From assembly GCA_949358305.1 (NCBI GenBank), contig OX442319.1:12276001-12340000 (forward strand): a DNA stretch of 64,000 bases, given 5' to 3'. The DNA comes from Strigamia acuminata. Lineage: Eukaryota > Arthropoda > Chilopoda > Geophilomorpha > Linotaeniidae. The notes beneath the pieces were generated by a model. That model was not told the DNA's origin. It worked only from the letters and a program-made list of their open reading frames with translations, and did no database searches. This document shows positions 52,901 to 63,315 of this stretch, one piece after another; the stretch's first letter is position 1, and the number at the start of each line of letters is the position of its first letter. A program made the translations under genes and the position numbers.

Positions 52901-54060
52901 ATTTTGAAAACCGATAAAAGATTGCCTTTCAGGTCGGGGACGTACAGAGCATCGAGCAATGATATTTCCGTCCATTCAGATTGTGATTTCCGACATTTGA
53001 CAACGACGGTGCCTCTTCCCTTGGCTACGAGCTCCACGCCCTGTTTTGCCGTCGTGACAATCGTTTCGTCCTCTTCGAACGTTACGAACCAGTCGCGTCG
53101 ACAGGTCATGTGCGTTGATGCACCCGAGTCGAGCACCCATCCCGAACGGCTCGCATTGTCGCCAAAAACGACAACAAAAGCGTGATGTTTGGGCTTTTTG
53201 TCAGCGCCTCCTGGCGACGAATCTGCGACGTAAGCATGATGCGGAGCTTGCGTCTGCGCGACTTTTGCCGTCTCCTTGGCTTGGGTTTTTGGTCGTTTTT
53301 CCGGATAACGCGCCCAGCAATTTTTTGCAATGTGGCCTGCCTTTCCGCATTCATAACAAGCCGCTTTACCTTCAGTCCGTGACTTTCTCCCGCCAGAGTT
53401 CTTCCCGACGACTGCTTTGAAAGCTGCTGTCGTCACCGCCGAAGTCCCCTGGGTTGATGAGCTCAACTGCTCTTCGAGGAGCAAAGAACTACGGAATTCG
53501 TCAAACGTCGCATCCGGTCTCGAACGAAAATCCCGCGCTATATGGATGAATTTGGCGTTTAGCCCCAACGACGCGTACAGAACGACTTCCTGATCCGGAG
53601 TGTCTCGTCCTACAGCCTTGGCTTTGGCCTGTGTTGCTAAGGCCCGATTTAGATAGCCGTCAAGACTTTCCTCCGCGCGCATCCGCAGCTTTCCCAACTC
53701 GATACCTGCATCGATGCGCTTTCGTACTGTCGTACCCGCGTGCCGTTTCTTCAAGATTTCCCAAACAGCTTTTGCGTGCTTTTCGCCGAGGCAGCAAACC
53801 GCTTGTTGCTCAGAAATAGTAAGCACAATAATTCCAAGTGCCTCGCTATTTTGTTTGGCCCATTTCTCGTACGCCTTCTCTTTGGCGTCGTAATCCGCAT
53901 CTGCTGGATCTCCCGGTTTTTCCGGTTCTTGTTCAGTAAGTGCGCCACTTAGCCCTTTCGCGGACAAAAGTGCTTCGAGCTTATATTGCCAAACAAAATA
54001 GTTGTCCACGTTTAACTGGTCGATTCTATTTAGCGACCCACCAGCAATTGTGTCCGCCAT
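49912..54060 (-). CDS. Copia gag-pol polyprotein
   Basis: The start at 54060 is the first ATG after the primer site that begins a typical copia Gag (MADTIAGG, then NYFVWQYKLEALL); the frame happens to stay open further upstream into the LTR. The 1382-residue product shows, in order: Gag with a CCHC knuckle (CYECGKAGHIAKNC), protease with DSGASTHM, a pre-integrase zinc region (LWHGRLCHVG), integrase core (DDFSRM, then RTDNGGEF, then E of ERSNRT), copia-type reverse transcriptase with YVDD, and RNase H with CDASW. A short repeat of VANARD lies before the RT. Integrase precedes RT, the copia order. No stop or shift was seen. Confidence 0.95.
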   Translation of the reverse strand: MADTIAGGSLNRIDQLNVDNYFVWQYKLEALLSAKGLSGALTEQEPEKPGDPADADYDAKEKAYEKWAKQNSEALGIIVLTISEQQAVCCLGEKHAKAVWEILKKRHAGTTVRKRIDAGIELGKLRMRAEESLDGYLNRALATQAKAKAVGRDTPDQEVVLYASLGLNAKFIHIARDFRSRPDATFDEFRSSLLLEEQLSSSTQGTSAVTTAAFKAVVGKNSGGRKSRTEGKAACYECGKAGHIAKNCWARYPEKRPKTQAKETAKVAQTQAPHHAYVADSSPGGADKKPKHHAFVVVFGDNASRSGWVLDSGASTHMTCRRDWFVTFEEDETIVTTAKQGVELVAKGRGTVVVKCRKSQSEWTEISLLDALYVPDLKGNLLSVFKMTARQYKVFFEKDVANVVDPTGETIAQGTKSGNLFLMETQHENACLADDVSGADQPVAEAGHVSEKELWHGRLCHVGQRTLVKMRDQEVVHGLKFKDEQLPTCSSCVQGKMTKTPFKRIKGKQSQKTLELVHADLVGPFQVPSLSGSRFAMILTDDFSRMKFSYFLKEKSQSFTFFKAFKALNERQTGHELRRLRTDNGGEFVNNEFRGFCEEQGIKHELTVPYNASSNGIAERSNRTLIESTRSLLLESKLPLRFWAEALATVVHVKNRVMTKPNGNVVPAEIWSQRKPTVAYLRIFGCKAWAHVPAQQRRKLDSKARQGIFVGYATDRKAYRVFDPETDDIVEARSVVFDEFTRGADFFRLKRSDFDDQRFCARHEAEIFMDEPTFEKQVDPANANARDVANARDVANARDADVPAHDEEPEPNRPVGRPRGATAEATNLRHELEMREREQHLVETGVRRSQRLMDQREAANLATEELFTPETYAEAMGCPDREKWVEAMKSEMDSLHVNKVWKLVKRQPHMKTIRSKWIFRIKLNSDNSINKYKARLVAVGCSQRPGIDYTETFSPVVRMESLRIFLNMVATLKLKTRQFDVKTAYLHGRLSEEIFMIQPEGFEEGDDEVCQLERSLYGLRQSGRCWNERLDEELQEIGLLPLINDNCVYIYRRGTEFVILSIYVDDMAAGYRGKTIMKWLMRGLEKVFELVDLGEIRYLLGMEIEITNDGIWIGQQKYIKEVLQRFSPDDRAKALTPLVVGQDLDVYGESPEVECTIFQQILGSIMHLMIVSRPDISFAVSKLSTYSRSPRQIHFNAIKRVLSYLKRTQDMRLFFPSQGGKLHGFCDASWNTAKDAKSYSGFLVKIGEATVCWKTRKQSLIALSTCESETLAMCDLLKTLKWARGLLCELGQTESVPRSIPISTDCLPAIQTICGSNQHGRTKHLNKYLMYVRQEVKLGNVHLVHVPSEDLIVDFLTKAVPIAKMNMSRHALGVKSIERIED

Positions 54061-54209
54061 CAGAATATGTTCGAATTGCGACGACGTTCGAATTACGAGT
54101 CCCAAAAATAAGCCTTGCCTCCCAATCCGTTTCGTCTCAGCAACGTTCTTAATTCTCTCGAAAAAACCGTTTATCAAGCGAGGGTAGATGCTTTTTCGGC
54201 AAAACCAAC

Positions 54210-54221
54210 CCTCTGCTACCA
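54210..54221 (-). promoter_or_regulatory. Primer-binding site, initiator tRNA-Met
   Basis: Three bases after the 5' LTR the minus strand reads TGGTAGCAGAGG, complementary to the 3' end of eukaryotic initiator tRNA-Met, followed by a nearly matching GTTGGTTTTG. Confidence 0.8.
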
Positions 54222-56589
54222 ATTTGTTATATTTCGTAGAATAAAAAGTCAGTTTGAAGAGGAGAAAACAGAAACAACCTTTTACTCGGCAAGAATAATA
54301 CAAAGTGTGAAAAGAAACAACGGCACGCGACGTGCACTATATTATTGGATTGAGCATGCGCAATTACCCCAACAAATGCAGCATTTACCACAAAAAATAT
54401 TGATTCTGTAAGACTGCGTTCCAAATATGAATGCAGCATTTACCACAAAAAATATTCATACTGTCAGACTACATTGCGATTTGCGTGTAGCTTGTATCAT
54501 CTAACTTCAGATATATGACTGCTTTGCTCGCCTGTCTGTCGCAGCAAACGGTGAAACATATTTAACTACCATTTTGAAAATTCTAAGGTCTTTTAGTCGA
54601 AAAAAAAATTCAATTTTTGGGAATATTTTTATTTTTTAATTTTATTTCTGGGTTTCTCTAGTTATTTTAATTGCAGATAAAATAGTCTTTCTGTAATCTG
54701 GTCAATTCTCTTAAAATTCAGCAAATTTCCTGCAAATCTATTGAATCTTCCACAAATCTAGTGCATTTTGAGTAAATTTAGTGGTCAATTACAACATTAT
54801 CTGCAGTTTTTATGAAGATCAGCAGGTACTCCATAGATGCAGTCGAGACACATTTGCGATTGCGAAGAAACAAATGTTTGTCAAAAGAGAGGTTGAATAT
54901 ATCTAGATAAAACAAAACTATCATAACAGCAAATCTGGTGTTCCTAGAGCAAATGTAGTACTTTTTGAGCAAATTTATAAGCAGTGGTGAATCTAAACAG
55001 CAACAAATCAGCTAAATCTTTCTTTCCTTTACGCCCTGAAAATTTCTTAGGCTTTAGGGTCTCGATTTAAGCAGTGTGCCTAAGTTGCCTAATGAGAAAT
55101 TTGACGCGAGTCAAAACATACGGGCCAGGTAAGATCCTGTTGTCCTTTTCTATAACTTTATATCCATGTTGCTTTTTTTCTATGGTAGTTTGTTGGTTCA
55201 AATAATTTCAAATGCCCCAACACTTTTGTATGCCTTTGCACTGTGTCTAAGGCGCCTAATGGGAAGTAGTCAAGTCCTCGTTTTGCTTCCACATTTTAAT
55301 AATCGTACTTATTTAGTTGTGGTCACTGCTAAACAAAATGGGGTGGCACAAGAAAGCACGTTTTTGACAACCTGATGAAACCTAAAGAAAAGGTAGCTAG
55401 GCACAGATCTCCTTCAGTCTATCTTGTTTACCTAACCCTAAAAACACTTTGTTCGACGCTTACTTGGTGCTACTTCTGATAATTGTTCAATTGTTCAAAC
55501 AGATCGCTAATTTCTAAGTGTATTTATGAGAATATAAAAATTACTTCTTTATAAGTAAATCTATATAAAAGCATTAAATTATAATAAATGGCTGTTCTTG
55601 CTAAGAAATACTTGCTCTCCAGCGTGCTATGACGTTATTCCGGAGAGATTGTCTGAAACCACTTCTTCCACAACTGAATACACGTTCGCTAGGCACGCTG
55701 GTCACTTGTAAAAAAGATATTTCTTAATATGAATGAGATATTAAGATTACTGTTCCTCCACTCCTGATAACTCATTTTCTGTGTTTGTTGTATCTTTCCA
55801 GCTGTATATTGCAGTAAATGCTTCTCTTAAGCATAAACATAGATTTCTTTGAGATCCAATTGTTTTGTCGTCCCCAGAAGGTTTCAGCAGAATTGAAGCT
55901 CTTTTTTACTTATGTGATTAATTACTGGCAGAATGCAAGATGCAGACATACATTGAACTTGGCTAGTAATTAATTCAAGTGGTAATACTTCTAAAAGTTG
56001 TAACTAGCTGCTCTTTGGTGTTTCTTCAGGGAAAATATTGCCTTTTGGAAAAGGCACTTCAAGACTTCACATTGATTGAATGCTGATATCTGCAGAGGCA
56101 GCATTCTTCTTTAATGCAAAATGTGCAGTCTTTTCCATTAAGTGAAAAGGTACTACATTCATTCGAAGTGAACTAAAAGGGTGATTTTTTTCAACTAATA
56201 ACCGTTGCGATCATTCTTAAATTTAGAAATAATTATCAGAATGACTCAGGAGTCTATTTATGGCACCTTATATAAACCTAAATTGATTGTGGTTAAAGTA
56301 CTGGGTACGCCAAAATCCCGTCTTGTTTTACTGAAGTTAAACCAAATGCTGAATATACAGTAATATAGAAATTAAAAACTAAACAAAAATAAGCCTAAAC
56401 AAATTTTACCAGTCTTTGGTGGAATTGTATACAGTCGTGGACAAAAAAATGTTGCCTTTTCCCTGGAAAATGGCAATTTTTTTGTCCACGTTCTTGTGAA
56501 GAACGCAGTAAACTTTGGCGTAATTGTATAAAACATACACAAAAAATAAATCAAAACCCCAAAATAATAAAAGAAATAAAAAATTAATC

Positions 56590-56830
56590 AAAGAAATCGG
56601 GCGACATGGAGCCTGACTCGGTCCGTGCGGCCATTTCCTGGCGCAACTCATTTTCTCTCATCTTCACCGCCTCTGCGCCCTCCACCGCCTGCGCCGAAAA
56701 CTCCCATGTCCCAGTCGGGGCATTTCTACTGCAAAAGCTGCGGCCACAATGGGGGTAGTGATGGCAACGATGGTGGAGGCGATGGTGGTGAACAAAGCGC
56801 TTGCTCCTGCTCTTGTTGGAGTTGCTGTTA
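56590..56830 (-). other. GC-rich coding-like patch
   Basis: A GC-rich island sits in AT-rich repeat copy B and is missing from copy A. The minus strand reads an acidic, helix-like tail (EAVKMRENELRQEMAAR and on to SPDFFD) before TAA, as if the last exon of a host gene. The plus strand also has an open Ser/Pro/Gly-rich frame. I do not recognise either product. It could be a captured gene fragment. Confidence 0.3.
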
Positions 56831-57569
56831 GTTTCATCTAATGTACAAATAATAAAATAAAATTATATTCAGAAGTTAAAAAATATTAATAACTTAAAAG
56901 GATAATACAACAAAGTATATACATAGTCAAGCACCACTGTAATGAAAACACTCATCTGGAAAAACTGTCTTAGTAGTTTCCAATCCATGCCATGGGCCTG
57001 AGTTTCATTAGGGACTCTGGCCAAATCCAAAAGCAAAGAATCTAATTATGACTGAGCAAGATGAAATCCCACTGCTAATTTTAGCTTTAGCAGTAAGAAA
57101 GGCTTTCACTGGTTGTGAAAGGAGGCCAAATATTTCGGTACTGACAGTGTGATCTTCTGCTTATTGGCCTACTTCTACATTGGAAGCCTCTTCTACTATA
57201 CTCTTATTTGAGTCAAAAAGAGTCCTAAATCAAAAATGGAAATATAAAAATATAAAATATAAAGAAGAAATAGATATTTCGTAAATAAGAAATAAGTTTT
57301 GTAATGCATCAAGTGGGTTTTGGTTCGTGCTGGGCTTTCTGGAATAAAGATGAGAATCGATGAGTATGAAAATAAAACTAATATTAAACACGCTTACGGT
57401 TAATTTTCTATTTTTAATATTTTGTTTTCGCTGTGTAATTTCTCATTCTGATATTCTAATTAGCCTACTCTATTTTTTAATTTGACCCTTTGATAATCTA
57501 CATTGGAAGCCTCTTGTACTAACTTGTAAGTCACTGTTAATGTTTAATAAAAGGAAAATAATACTAAGT

Positions 57570-57735
57570 TAAGATTTTTGAGACGTTCATTCCATACTTG
57601 ACTCAAGCTGTTGAAAAATCTAGAGTGTTCTACAGCAGCGGTGACCATTTCTTTTAGAAAATTTGATGTTCTTTGGCTATGATTCCTTTTGGATTCTTCA
57701 TAGGTCGTCGTCATTTTCTCAAAGCTGCTTTTATA
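57570..57735 (-). CDS. Coding-like exon of unknown gene
   Basis: The minus strand, after an AAAAG acceptor-like site, is open through a helical stretch (KMTTTYEESKRN, then FLKEMVTAAVEHS and WNERLKNLN). Its codon and residue pattern looks protein-coding. It is probably linked to the exons at 58030-58097 and 58162-58277, though the phases do not join cleanly, so one boundary is uncertain or the gene is damaged. Confidence 0.4.
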
Positions 57736-58029
57736 AATAAATTGTTCATGAAGGAGGGGTGTCCCTTAACAGCCAAAGCCTACAAGGAGGGTCACCCCAA
57801 CGTATGAACATCAACTACAAATAAAACACAAAACAAAGCAAAAATTAACAGAAATCAGAAATAGTAATAATGACGACAATAAATAAAAAAAACAATCAAA
57901 AATCAAAATTAAATCAACTAAGCAGAAAAACAGAAACAAAAGTTAAAAACCAATTAAGAACCTCACATAAACATTAATGCTGCATATGTTTGAGTAATCG
58001 TATCCGTGTATAAGTTTCAAACAAATTAT

Positions 58030-58097
58030 AAATAACCGTTGATAATTCGTTGAGCTAATTCATCAGCTGCTTTCAATACCGGGGTGTTGAGGACTAA
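58030..58097 (-). CDS. Small coding-like exon of unknown gene
   Basis: With the acceptor TTCTTAG the frame reads LVLNTPVLKAADELAQRI before a stop, joining in phase with the exon at 58162-58277. The 3' end could not be fixed; the best donor candidate is weak. Confidence 0.35.
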
Positions 58098-58161
58098 CTA
58101 AGAACTAAAACAAAAAAATTAATAAAATTAATATAAAGAAAACAGAAAAATAAATGTTCAC

Positions 58162-58277
58162 CATGCAAACAGTCACATCTTGCGATGCTTGATAAAATGC
58201 TTGTATTTCCGAAGTTCTGATATTCGAAATAGTTCCGTTTATTGTTTCTTCTTGAAATTTTGCTAATTGTCCATGAG
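58162..58277 (-). CDS. Coding-like exon of unknown gene
   Basis: An acceptor (TTTATTAG) and a donor (ATG then GTGAAC) delimit an open helical segment (HGQLAKFQEETING, then SEIQAFYQASQDVTVCM). The family is not recognised. No promoter or further upstream exon was identified. Confidence 0.4.
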
Positions 58278-58407
58278 CTAATAAAAAATAAATAAATAAA
58301 TATATTTTAAAATAAAATTTAAAAAAAAAATTCTAAAAGGTATTTAACTTACTTTCAAGCAGATAGTGGGATGTCAATGTTACATAAAAATTCATAGACA
58401 TTACGCA

Positions 58408-58899
58408 TCAAGCGGCTAACAGGAGAATAAAAGTTACGAACACAGTGACACGATGAGTACGCAGCTCTCTAAAAATCCAGGGAACGTTAAAATTTAAATA
58501 AAGTAATAAACGCGGGGCCACAATCGGATGGAAAACAAAGATGCAATGCAAAAGAGCCTTATGCGAATTGATCGAACGCAAATCCAACACAAGTAGCACC
58601 TGAAAATAGGAATATTTAAATAAAGAAGTGAGGTACCTTCTGTAGACGATCCAATCAAAATCACGTTGCAACCCCTCAAGATGATTCAACAAATAGGCAG
58701 CACATCCCCTCCATATCAAACAAGCAAACAAAATACGAGAATGAATTAGAGACAAACAACAACCTAAGCGGACGAGGAGACGAAAAAGAAAAGAAAGACT
58801 AAAGAGAATGCCCAACACCCTCATGCACTCACCAACAACAAAATTGACGTGGTCAGTAAAAATAAAACCGTCGTCAAAAGTAATCCCTAAATCCATCAC
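58408..58899 (-). pseudogene. Non-LTR retrotransposon tail (Jockey-like RT C-terminus)
   Basis: The 163-residue open frame begins near DLGITFDDGFIFTDHV, continues with a helical part containing YLLNHLEGLQRDF, and closes with NFNVPWIFRE. This order is that of the end of LINE reverse transcriptases. The upstream catalytic part is absent, as expected for a 5'-truncated LINE copy. Confidence 0.6.
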
Positions 58900-59082
58900 T
58901 TACAGAGTCACGCGGAATTAAAACAGGGTGGCGGATGTTTCGCGAAAAAAGATATCCCGAAATGAACTAATATTCGTTCTTTAAAAAGAAAGTAATCTTA
59001 AAAAAAGGAAAAAAAAGCAAATAGTTTCTGCTGTGATGAAAACCCAAAGAAAAATACAATATTGATTGCAAGTTAAAACCAT

Positions 59083-59362
59083 TTATTTATTTACGAAATC
59101 AAAATAAAGAAAAACAAAAACTTTAATACGTGGCCTGGCATTTTGGGCAGATATTGGGCCCTCCTGATACCCACCTGTTAAATTCGTCATAATGCCAACC
59201 TTCAGCGTCTGTCCATCGGTCACAACAATGCACATGCCTGCACAGGAGAAAAAGGACACTTGGTGGCCTGTCGTGGCACACAAAACACAATGCCACTGCA
59301 GGCTGTGGTACAAGCTGTGGTGCTGCAATCGGCTCTTCAAGTAGTTGCGAACTCAATGTCAC
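59083..59362 (-). CDS. C-terminal RING-finger exon
   Basis: The minus-strand frame encodes a RING-like zinc site: CFVCHDRPPSVL, then CRHVHCC, then CPKC close to the stop at 59123. AATAAATAAATG, a polyadenylation signal, follows at about 59085-59096. RING domains recruit ubiquitin-conjugating enzymes. There is no ATG: the frame reaches back to GTG/AG-like context near 59370, so it is an exon or a broken reading frame. It follows directly after MULE remnant copy 2 on the same strand, and a single frameshift would fuse them. Confidence 0.55.
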
Positions 59363-59449
59363 TGTCTCGCTGAAGCCCTACCATGTCCACGCCCGTGTCC
59401 TCGTCTCTGCCAACGCTGCGAAACCGTCGCGTTTGGATTTGCCATTGCC

Positions 59450-60110
59450 GTAGCTATACTCCAATTTCGAACACTCTTGTTACGTGCATACAGCTGGCGG
59501 TGATGAATTTGATGTTAGTACTACTGCCGCCCGACCTCAAACATGCCGAAATGTGCGTCCAACAAGAGGTGAAACCGGGCGGTGAATCATCAACCACATC
59601 ATGAGTTACTAGTGGGCGTTCGCGAACATGATGCGAAACTTGTGCCAAGTACTCCGCCACAGTAATACGACGTTGAATTAATTTATCCTGCGCAGCAATG
59701 ATGTACTTGTTGCTCGGTACAAATATTTCTTTTGAAGCCGACTCTCCCTGAGAGCTGAAAAGGCACGTAAGAAATCTTGATGTGTAGACCGCTCGACCCG
59801 TCGCAGCTTGTGAAGAAATTGCCTAACATTAGGATGAGCAAGCCCAATGCATTTTAGCAACATGCTACAAAAACTTTGCACATCATTATTTGTCTGGCGT
59901 ATCATCCCGAAAACTGAAAAACGCTGTACCATGACTCTTCTCAACCAAAATGTTTCAATGTATCGGAGCAGACGAGTCAATGGCGGTGTGGCAATGTTGT
60001 TCAGATTCCCACTGTTCCAACTCGTCCACCCGCCGCAAGTCATGCATCCATGACCGCCTGCAACCGCTGGCCGGACAAAACCCTCCCGCGCGCCGACACA
60101 CATCCTTTTT
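59450..60110 (-). pseudogene. MULE transposase remnant, copy 2
   Basis: The minus strand encodes the end of a Mutator-like transposase in two overlapping frames: RFSVFGMIRQTNNDVQSF, then GLAHPNVRQFLHKLRRVE in one, and EYLAQVSHHVRERPLVTHD in the next after a shift near 59660-59690. It is collinear with the broken copy at 47460-49551 and lacks the two transposons found there. The N-terminal part with the catalytic triad is not in the window. Confidence 0.6.
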
Positions 60111-62202
60111 ATGGCTAAAAGTTTTTCTAATGACCAAACTAGAACTTATAGAAACTGCTGGTCTTCAGAAGCCAGTTAGAGCTGGGCTTTAAAGCTGATT
60201 TTCTTATTAATATGCTACAATGTCTCACGTTCACCCCTCAACATAAAAAATCTAATAACGTTCCTGGCTTCACTTTCCATCATATCATCAACTTCCAGAT
60301 ATAAAGAAATGGACAAGTTATTTGAGTAAAGGGTTTTGAAAATATATTCATTGTATAATACACAACTGATTGGATAAATGAGTTTCAATATAAGTTTGAG
60401 AACTTTTAAAATGACTATTTTTATTCTACTATTTACAAGGACCATAAAAACATAAGGTAAACCAAACAAAAGCTCTTTGGTGTCTTTTGGTGACACAACA
60501 CAAGACTTTCCTCACAAAACATTGATTTTTTTTATTTACCTCAAGCAAAAATACTCATTTTGGGAATAACTTAAGATTAGTTAGTATACTTTGTAATAAA
60601 GGTACATTTTATCTCACAAAGTGAACATTTTTAATTCATCATGATTCATTTACGGTCAAGAAAATTAACTTAAAAAAAAATGTGTTCTGGAATGTTAAAT
60701 GTAAATGGGGTTTGGGGGTGAATTATGATGAAATAATAAATATTTCACGTACATTTTAGGCTGTCTGCAAAATACAGGATACCTGCAGACAGATACCCTA
60801 TGGGATGCCCTAGAACACCAATTACTGACTGAGCAAACTAAACACTGTCCCAGATATGTTAAATGATAAGTTTAATTAGCCACAAATGTCGTCTGGTTAG
60901 CTGACCAGAGGACCAATGTGGGTCTAAATTAAATTATTTCAACTGCAAGCCAAGGATTTTTTTTGGTGTTTTGGGGTACCCAATTTTTGCTTTCTCATAG
61001 ACAATGAAATTGATTACAGGGTTTTACAATCTGCAAGTAATTTTTTATATAAATAATGTGTAAATCCAGTTTAATTTTCATATTAATAATAAAAAAATAT
61101 GTTTTTCTCATTTCTCATTCGTATTAACTGACCGGATCCGCACTTATTCCCACATAAATCTTTGAAAACGCATTTAACATGATCATTTGTTGCCTAGTTT
61201 CAAACAAAATCGTTTCATATTCACAAAAATGGTCCTATTGCTTATATAAAACCTGGTATTTCAAAAGGCCAGCGTTATTTTCACAGAAAATCAGAAGAAA
61301 AAATTTATACCGATATTGATTGACAGCAAGTTTGCTGTTTTCATTTAATTTTCAACTGATATGACTTATTCCTAGTATAGATAAGATACGAAAATTGCAG
61401 CAGCAGAGATAAATTTTATCATGTTGGTTAAATTTAAAACACCAAAGTCAACTAATTGAATTTACAAACACCAAATTCACCAAATTTTCACGATTAAAAC
61501 GCTAATCCACTCAATTTTTACTTCTGAAAGACTAAATATCTCCATTTATGAAGTGTAAACCACTTAATTCGACCAACTTTGAAGTTTAAAACACAAAATT
61601 TAATCAATTTCCAAATTTTAAAACCGAAATAAATCAATTTTAAACCAATTTAGGATAAAATCCAACCCTGCTAAGTCAGTTTTCACAGTCGTGTGATTTT
61701 CATGTTTTATTTACCAGAAATAAGTCGCATCAGTTGAAAATCAAACAAAAATAACAAAATCGCTGTCAATCAATACCGATAATTGTTTTTTTTTTTTATT
61801 TTTCTGATTTTCTGTGGGATTAACCACTCCAATTTCAAAAATTGAATTCCAGCTGCAAGCCGTGCAACTATTTAGACCAAAGGATTCGAGTGATCGGGTT
61901 CAATTCATTTTTACACTAGCCGCAATCAAAAAGTCTTTTAGTCTGTTTGATCGTCTTTAAACCGGTCGAAATGCATATTTTTTAGAGTGAAAACAGACTA
62001 AACCGGCCGCCACTAAGGTAAGCTGACCAGACTTTAGAGCAAATGACTTTTCGGAAGCAGCTAATGCTTGTGCAATTGCAAATAATTTTGAAGTATATTT
62101 TAAGAAGATATTTTAACAATAAATATTAAAAAGAGTAATAAAAACTAAAGATGCAGTTTTACTTTGCTTAAATAAAATTATTGAATTATTATTTTTCAAA
62201 AC
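60111..62202. other. AT-rich region without recognisable gene; one inverted repeat
   Basis: No convincing coding frame was found. Near 61272-61325 the sequence (cacagaaaatcagaagaaaa, then accgatattgattgacagc) recurs inverted near 61760-61820, framing about 550 bp as a probable MITE; target duplications could not be established. Confidence 0.5.
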
Positions 62203-63315
62203 CTAAAATTGATTAAATGGCAGTTCTCTCGATCCCTTTGATCCTTTTTTATCCGAAGAATGTTGATTCGTTGATTCGTTTTTCTCCGATTTCTCCGAAG
62301 AATAAGTTGGTTGCTCGTTATTTCGTAATACTGTACTTTCATTAGCTGCATCTAAGTCGATAGCATGGCTTGATTTTGGCTGAACAGTGATTGGTGAAGA
62401 ATTAGAAGCTCCATCTTCACAAGTTAGGTTCTACATTAAAAAAAAAATATTAATGATATTAATAGGTAATAAATATCCCTTATGCAGTGCCGGATTAAAC
62501 CCTGTGGAGGCCCCTACTGTCTTCCCTCGAATACAACGTCATGACTAAACCCCGGATAAATGCATAAATGCATAGAATATATTTATATTGAATAAAAAGC
62601 TGAAATTGGTTTAAATGGGGTGCGCTTTTTACAAGCGAGATGCCAGAAAAACGAATTTGACACGAATTGTATGTATTTTTTAATTCTCACCTTTTCTACA
62701 TCAGTGTTGGTTTTATTTTCTGGATGTGATTCAATACTTTCAAATTCACGCTATCCGTAAGAAGAAAAATCAGGGTTAAAGAACAAATATGTACGTGAAA
62801 AGGAGTAATGAGCTCACATGAAGATTTTGATATTCTTGCGCTTCTTCGGGTATGTGAGGCTTACATTTGCCGCAGCAGAAATTACAACAGCAACAACAGC
62901 AGCAGCAGCAAAAACAACCCGATACTAATCCACAAAGAACGAACATCGCCTAAGTAAGAAAATAAATTAAATAGATAAAATTAAAATAAAAATTTCTATT
63001 CAATTTGAAAACTTGTTGCTTCACTCAGTCCATGCAATCTTTGTGACGATGAAGATAGTTAATGCATAAATTGAGTTAAGTAAGAAATATTCAAATTTGT
63101 AGTTGTTGTTTATCTTAAATAATAATAATAATAATAATAATAAACAAAAAATATAATCTTACCTTACACCAACCACTGGTCAAGATAAAATACGTATTCA
63201 CATTTTCTTCACCAATTTGTTCAGCTATATATATACCAAGGGATCCATAATTGTCGTATATGTTTTTTTTTGTAATATCGCTTAATATTCCGTGCGCATG
63301 ATTAATCTCTTTAAA
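62203..63315 (-). CDS. Csp: Cysteine string protein (DNAJC5), 3' four exons
   Basis: Exons in transcript order are 63315-63163, 62949-62818, 62750-62691 and 62430-62203, all with GT-AG boundaries, all phase 0, giving 190 residues to the stop at 62203. The first contains the end of the J domain and its linker ([13 protein letters not shown], then [12 protein letters not shown] and GEENVNTYF). The second carries the palmitoylated cysteine string (GCF followed by a run of nine Cys, then NFCCGKCKP). The last two form a polar tail. CSP is a vesicle-anchored co-chaperone of Hsc70 acting on SNARE proteins at synapses. The upstream exons with the HPD motif were not found between 63316 and 64000 and presumably lie beyond the window. 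Confidence 0.95.

Larger units (their letters stand above)
49661..54379 (-). mobile_element. Intact Ty1/copia retrotransposon (4.7 kb)
   Basis: The element at 49666-54374 has 150-bp LTRs (49666-49815, 54225-54374) that are identical by eye and starts TG and ends CA. AATGC is duplicated at 49661-49665 and 54375-54379. The uninterrupted target is seen in repeat copy A near 32795. One long open frame covers the interior, with primer site and polypurine tract in place. Everything needed for activity appears present. Confidence 0.95.
49557..57260. repeat. Non-coding repeat region, copy B (interrupted by copia element)
   Basis: This second copy of the region at 32690-36680 resumes after the copia insertion at 54375 as though uninterrupted. 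It is collinear through the ctgtaatctgg and gtgctatgacg blocks and the hairpin at about 56431. Its end (56830-57250) matches the damaged exon at 36412-36676. So the Tudor-gene debris and the repeat were duplicated together. Confidence 0.75.

Noticed and set aside
60215-60496. 93-residue minus-strand frame
   Set aside because: The composition is AT-driven (Ile, Leu, Lys), there is no recognisable motif, and no splice sites or conservation support it.
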